Origin: a bacterium
Lineage (GTDB): Bacteria > Elusimicrobiota > Elusimicrobia > Elusimicrobiales > UBA9959
NCBI GenBank assembly: GCA_021812825.1
Contig: JAKAMO010000082.1
Span: 3,645-11,849, forward strand
Length of the DNA stretch: 8,205 nucleotides
Direction: 5' to 3'
The notes beneath the pieces were generated by a model. The model was given only the letters and a program-made list of their open reading frames with translations. It made no database searches and was not told where the DNA came from. A program made the position numbers and the translations under genes. Positions 6,320-8,205 of the stretch are shown here, piece after piece; position 1 is the stretch's first letter, and every line of letters starts with the position of its first letter.

Positions 6320-7047
6320 GGTTGCGCAACATGCTTAACAAGACCGTTTTCGCCCTTCTCGCCGCTCTCTTCCGTGCCGCCTCCGCCTCGGCCGCGGATT
6401 TCGACAATTTCAAGTACGCCTCAGCCAGGACCATGAAGCCGTTCGCGCGCGACCTCGGCGGCTTGCTGGGCTCCGGCACCAACCAGACCGCCCGGCCTCT
6501 CGGCTTCTCCGGTTTCGACATCGGCATACGCGCCGTGACGCAGTTCAACCCGTCCAGCGGGAACACTGTGCTGAGGAGGGACAACCTCTTCGGCCTCGGG
6601 TTCGTGCAGGCCGAGATAGGCATGCCCTACCGCATAGACGGCTTCGTCCGCGCCGGCGTCGTGGAGGGCCTGACGGTGGCCGGCGGCGGCCTTCGCTACG
6701 GGCTGTGGAACGTCTCCGACGAGAAGGGAAAGTTCAACGCGATGCTGATAGGCATGGGCAACATGGCGGCCAGCCGCTACTTCTACGCGGTGCATTTCAA
6801 CGCCTCCGCGGTCTGCTCCCTCAACGTTCCGGTGGTCTCGCCGTTCATCGGCGCCGGTTACGATTTCACGCGTCTTAACGCGCAGGGCGTCGCCGACACG
6901 GCGCTGGACGGCAAGCAGGTGCGTACGGCGGAGCCCAGGGTCTCCGCTGGCTTCCGCGTAAAGATGCATCTCGGCTATCTTTCCGTATCCGTTACCCAGA
7001 CCCACGGCCGTTCCCTCCTCGGCGCCAGCGCCGGCTTCCGCTTCTGA
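6316..7047 (+). CDS. Predicted outer-membrane beta-barrel protein
   Basis: A 243-residue exported protein that I cannot place in a named family. A signal peptide is visible: basic start (Arg2, Arg4, Lys9), hydrophobic run about 10-19 and probable cleavage after ASASA (26); Arg20 late in the hydrophobic part is slightly odd. The mature part alternates polar and hydrophobic residues in short strands rich in Gly and aromatic residues, and ends in GFRF; a C-terminal Phe is the usual signal for barrel insertion by the BAM complex. A small barrel, perhaps 8-10 strands, is likely. The start at 6316 overlaps the ATPase stop (ATGA), so translation is coupled; an alternative ATG at 6331 has GAGGT (6318-6322) 8 bases upstream and also gives a good signal peptide. 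Co-transcription with the assembly ATPase suggests, but does not prove, a link to secretion or pili. A terminator hairpin follows. Confidence 0.75.
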   Translation: MRLRNMLNKTVFALLAALFRAASASAADFDNFKYASARTMKPFARDLGGLLGSGTNQTARPLGFSGFDIGIRAVTQFNPSSGNTVLRRDNLFGLGFVQAEIGMPYRIDGFVRAGVVEGLTVAGGGLRYGLWNVSDEKGKFNAMLIGMGNMAASRYFYAVHFNASAVCSLNVPVVSPFIGAGYDFTRLNAQGVADTALDGKQVRTAEPRVSAGFRVKMHLGYLSVSVTQTHGRSLLGASAGFRF

Positions 7048-7070
7048 GGCGGTGGACAGGAACAGCGAAA

Positions 7071-7101
7071 AGAAGAGGCCCCGTTCAGCGGGGCCTCTTC
7101 T
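7071..7101. terminator. Bidirectional intrinsic terminator between the barrel gene and smpB
   Basis: A perfect 13-base-pair stem (7071-7083 with 7089-7101) encloses the loop TTCAG. On the plus strand it is followed by CTTT, and on the minus strand by TTTTC, so it can end both the rightward ATPase/barrel unit and the leftward smpB transcript. It lies 23 bases after the barrel stop and 22 bases beyond the smpB stop. Confidence 0.85.
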
Positions 7102-7123
7102 CTTTCCGGACATCTCCGGGCGC

Positions 7124-7603
7124 TCACCCCTTGAACTTCTCCCGGAACTCCCGGCGCATTTCGCGGTCGATGTCGCGCTTCTTGATGGATTCGTGCTTGT
7201 CCGCCGTCTTCTTGCCCTTGGCCAGGCCAAGCAGCACCTTGGCCCAGCCGCGCTTGAAATACAGCTCCAATGCCACCAGCGCCATTCCCTTGGTCTCTAG
7301 CGCCGATGTCAACCGCTTTATCTCTTGGCGCTTCAACAGGAGCTTGCGGGTGCGCAGAGGGTCCAGCTCCTTTAAAGTGTTGAAGGCGTAGGGGGCGATG
7401 TGGAGGCCGTACAGGTACAGTCCGTCCCTCTCCGCCCTGGCGAAGGATGATACCAGCGTGGCCTGCTTCAGCCTGAGCGACTTGACCTCGGGCCCTTCCA
7501 GCGCCAGTCCGGCCTCTATGGTGTCCGTTATCAGGTAGTCGTGCCGGGCCTTCCGGTTGGTCGCGATCGGCTCGATCTTGTCCTCTTTCTCCTGCTTCGG
7601 CAT
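7124..7603 (-). CDS. smpB: SmpB, tmRNA-binding protein of trans-translation
   Basis: SmpB binds tmRNA and brings it to ribosomes stalled on broken messages, so that the stuck product is tagged for degradation. The 159-residue product has the family layout: ATNRKARHDY (14-23), GPEVKSLR as in the tmRNA-binding core, HIAPY, LRTRKLLL and a basic C-terminal tail following KGKK. Length is normal. Some usually conserved positions differ: LLLKRQEI where LLLHKREI is typical, and ADKHE where YDKRE is typical just before the tail. These look like lineage drift. No good ribosome binding site precedes the ATG; the leader is AT-rich and shared with the divergent tRNA gene. No tmRNA gene (ssrA) is in the window. 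Confidence 0.93.
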   Translation of the reverse strand: MPKQEKEDKIEPIATNRKARHDYLITDTIEAGLALEGPEVKSLRLKQATLVSSFARAERDGLYLYGLHIAPYAFNTLKELDPLRTRKLLLKRQEIKRLTSALETKGMALVALELYFKRGWAKVLLGLAKGKKTADKHESIKKRDIDREMRREFREKFKG

Positions 7604-7620
7604 TGTTTCATGGTATCAAA

Positions 7621-7626
7621 TATAAT
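7621..7626 (+). promoter_or_regulatory. Putative -10 box for tRNA-Ser
   Basis: A perfect TATAAT lies 32 bases before the tRNA 5' end in the AT-rich gap between smpB and the tRNA. Only a weak -35 candidate (TTCGGC, 7596-7601, 19-base spacing) is present. The same gap must also hold the smpB promoter on the other strand, where no convincing pair of boxes could be picked. Confidence 0.4.
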
Positions 7627-7658
7627 AAAATTGTAAAACCGCGCGGCAGCAGTATTAC

Positions 7659-7749
7659 GGAGAGGTGGCCGAGCGGTTGAAGGCGCAGACCTGGAAAGTC
7701 TGTATACTCCTAAAGGGTATCAAGGGTTCGAATCCCTTCCTCTCCGCCA
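7659..7749 (+). tRNA. tRNA-Ser (anticodon GGA)
   Basis: A complete class II tRNA folds from the sequence. The acceptor stem is GGAGAGG (7659-7665) with CCTCTCC (7739-7745), then discriminator G and an encoded CCA (7747-7749). The D arm is GCC/GGC (7668-7670, 7682-7684). The anticodon stem CAGAC/GTCTG (7686-7690, 7698-7702) carries the loop CTGGAAA with anticodon GGA at 7693-7695, reading UCC and UCU. A long variable arm (about 7703-7721) with its own short stem is diagnostic of serine tRNA. The T arm is AAGGG TTCGAAT CCCTT (7722-7738). All stems pair fully. Confidence 0.97.
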
Positions 7750-7755
7750 CTTTTA

Positions 7756-7779
7756 AAAAACCCGCGAAAGCGGGTTTTT
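7756..7779 (+). terminator. Intrinsic terminator of the tRNA gene
   Basis: Stem AAAAACCCGC (7756-7765) pairs with GCGGGTTTTT (7770-7779) around a stable GAAA tetraloop, and the T-rich 3' arm continues TTTTTCTTT. It begins 6 bases after the tRNA CCA and should separate the tRNA from the pilin transcript. Confidence 0.88.
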
Positions 7780-7809
7780 CTTTCCCCGCAGAATTATGGG
7801 ATTTTTTTG

Positions 7810-7868
7810 TTGACATCATCCGAAGCGATTATGTAAATTGACAATAACCCCTGCGGCATTATTGATAT
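7810..7868 (+). promoter_or_regulatory. Putative pilin promoter region with two TTGACA boxes
   Basis: Two perfect -35 hexamers TTGACA occur at 7810-7815 and 7838-7843, 28 bases apart, in an AT-rich leader. The first has TAAATT (7834-7839) 18 bases downstream. The second has only weak -10 candidates around 7860-7868 (TATTGA or TGATAT). No sigma54 -24/-12 pair, common for pilins in other bacteria, was found. A leader of about 40-60 bases would precede the pilin ATG. Confidence 0.4.
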
Positions 7869-7890
7869 CTCATCCATAGGGGGGCACTCA

Positions 7891-7896
7891 AGGAGG
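7891..7896 (+). promoter_or_regulatory. Ribosome binding site of the pilin gene
   Basis: A perfect AGGAGG lies 6 bases before the ATG at 7903, the ideal arrangement, consistent with a highly made structural subunit. It favours the Met at 7903 over the in-frame Met three codons later. Confidence 0.8.
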
Positions 7897-7902
7897 AAGT
7901 TA

Positions 7903-8205
7903 ATGAAGAACATGAAGAAAGGCTTCACCCTGATAGAGCTGATGATCGTCGTCGCCATCATCGGTATTCTGGCTGCCATAGCCATACCGAAGTTCGCCGA
8001 CCTGATCAACAAGTCCAAGGAAGGCGCCACTAAGGGCGCTCTCTCCTCGGTCCGCAGCGCTATCCAGGTGTACTACGGAGACAACGAGGGCTGGTTCCCC
8101 GCGGATACCCTGTCCTGCATCACCACCAACGCGAAGTATATCGCCGAGATACCGCAGGCCAAGATGCCCGGCACGGGCCATCTGGACGCCAACACCGTCA
8201 CCGCC
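7903..8205 (+). CDS. Type IV pilin / pseudopilin (GspG/PilA-like), 3' end missing
   Basis: The first 101 codons are present and the frame is still open at the window end. The N-terminus is a classic class III prepilin signal: MKNMKKG with cleavage by prepilin peptidase after Gly7, then FTLIEL, where Glu12 is Glu5 of the mature protein, and a hydrophobic alpha-helix to about residue 28 ending AIPKF. The helix continues as an amphipathic segment (about 30-58), followed by the start of the globular domain; Cys72 may form a disulfide with a cysteine beyond the window. The protein is the fibre subunit of a type IV pilus or type II-like pseudopilus at the inner membrane and outside. The ATPase at 4553 is of the type that drives its assembly. 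The leader and ribosome site suggest strong expression. Major pilin and GspG-type minor subunit cannot be separated from this part alone. Confidence 0.9.
   Translation, partial: MKNMKKGFTLIELMIVVAIIGILAAIAIPKFADLINKSKEGATKGALSSVRSAIQVYYGDNEGWFPADTLSCITTNAKYIAEIPQAKMPGTGHLDANTVTA

Noticed and set aside
7052..7300. Plus-strand frame across the terminator into the smpB region
   Set aside because: It runs through the terminator hairpin and then antisense to smpB, with no ribosome site.
7848..7882. Possible riboswitch or stem in the pilin leader (CCCCT paired with AGGGG)
   Set aside because: Only 5 base pairs with a loop of about 25 bases, and no conserved riboswitch core visible.
1..8205. CRISPR array, insertion sequence, prophage or toxin-antitoxin system
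   Set aside because: No spaced direct repeats, transposase motifs, terminal inverted repeats or toxin/antitoxin pairs were found; the tRNA has no duplicated 3' end nearby that would mark an integration site.

Overview
The window is GC-rich bacterial DNA with very tight gene packing: neighbouring genes overlap or sit a few bases apart, and AT-rich stretches occur only at apparent promoters. The pilin start at the right edge, the chain of short secreted or outer-membrane proteins and the FlgD-like C-terminal tail on the protease fit a Gram-negative (diderm) lineage. The overall style resembles Elusimicrobiota, but that is an inference from memory of similar loci and no single marker here proves it.

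Left part (1-4487): one long rightward gene run, probably one transcript. It holds the 3' part of an HtpX-type membrane zinc protease, translation elongation factor P, a HAD phosphatase, a small secreted protein that looks like two SpoVG-type domains in tandem, a secreted subtilisin-family protease with a C-terminal FlgD-like domain, and a DUF192 protein. From efp to the DUF192 gene every junction is between a 17-base overlap and a 2-base gap, so translational coupling is likely.

Middle (4482-7101): a good sigma70-type promoter overlaps the stop codon of the DUF192 gene and should drive a GspE/PilB-type secretion or pilus assembly ATPase. The ATPase stop overlaps (ATGA) the start of an outer-membrane beta-barrel protein gene. 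A strong hairpin, able to stop transcription from both sides, closes this unit.

Right part (7124-8205): smpB (ribosome rescue) on the minus strand, divergent from a tRNA-Ser(GGA) gene with its own terminator, then a leader with two perfect TTGACA boxes and the 5' end of a type IV pilin or pseudopilin gene that runs off the window. The assembly ATPase and the pilin are parts of the same kind of machine although about 1.6 kb apart.

I do not see a complete novel defence or mobile system. The points most worth a second look are the secreted tandem SpoVG-like protein coupled to the protease, the elongation factor P whose tip residue is glutamine instead of lysine or arginine, and the atypical histidine box and cysteine pattern of the protease. 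There is no stretch over 300 bases without a gene.
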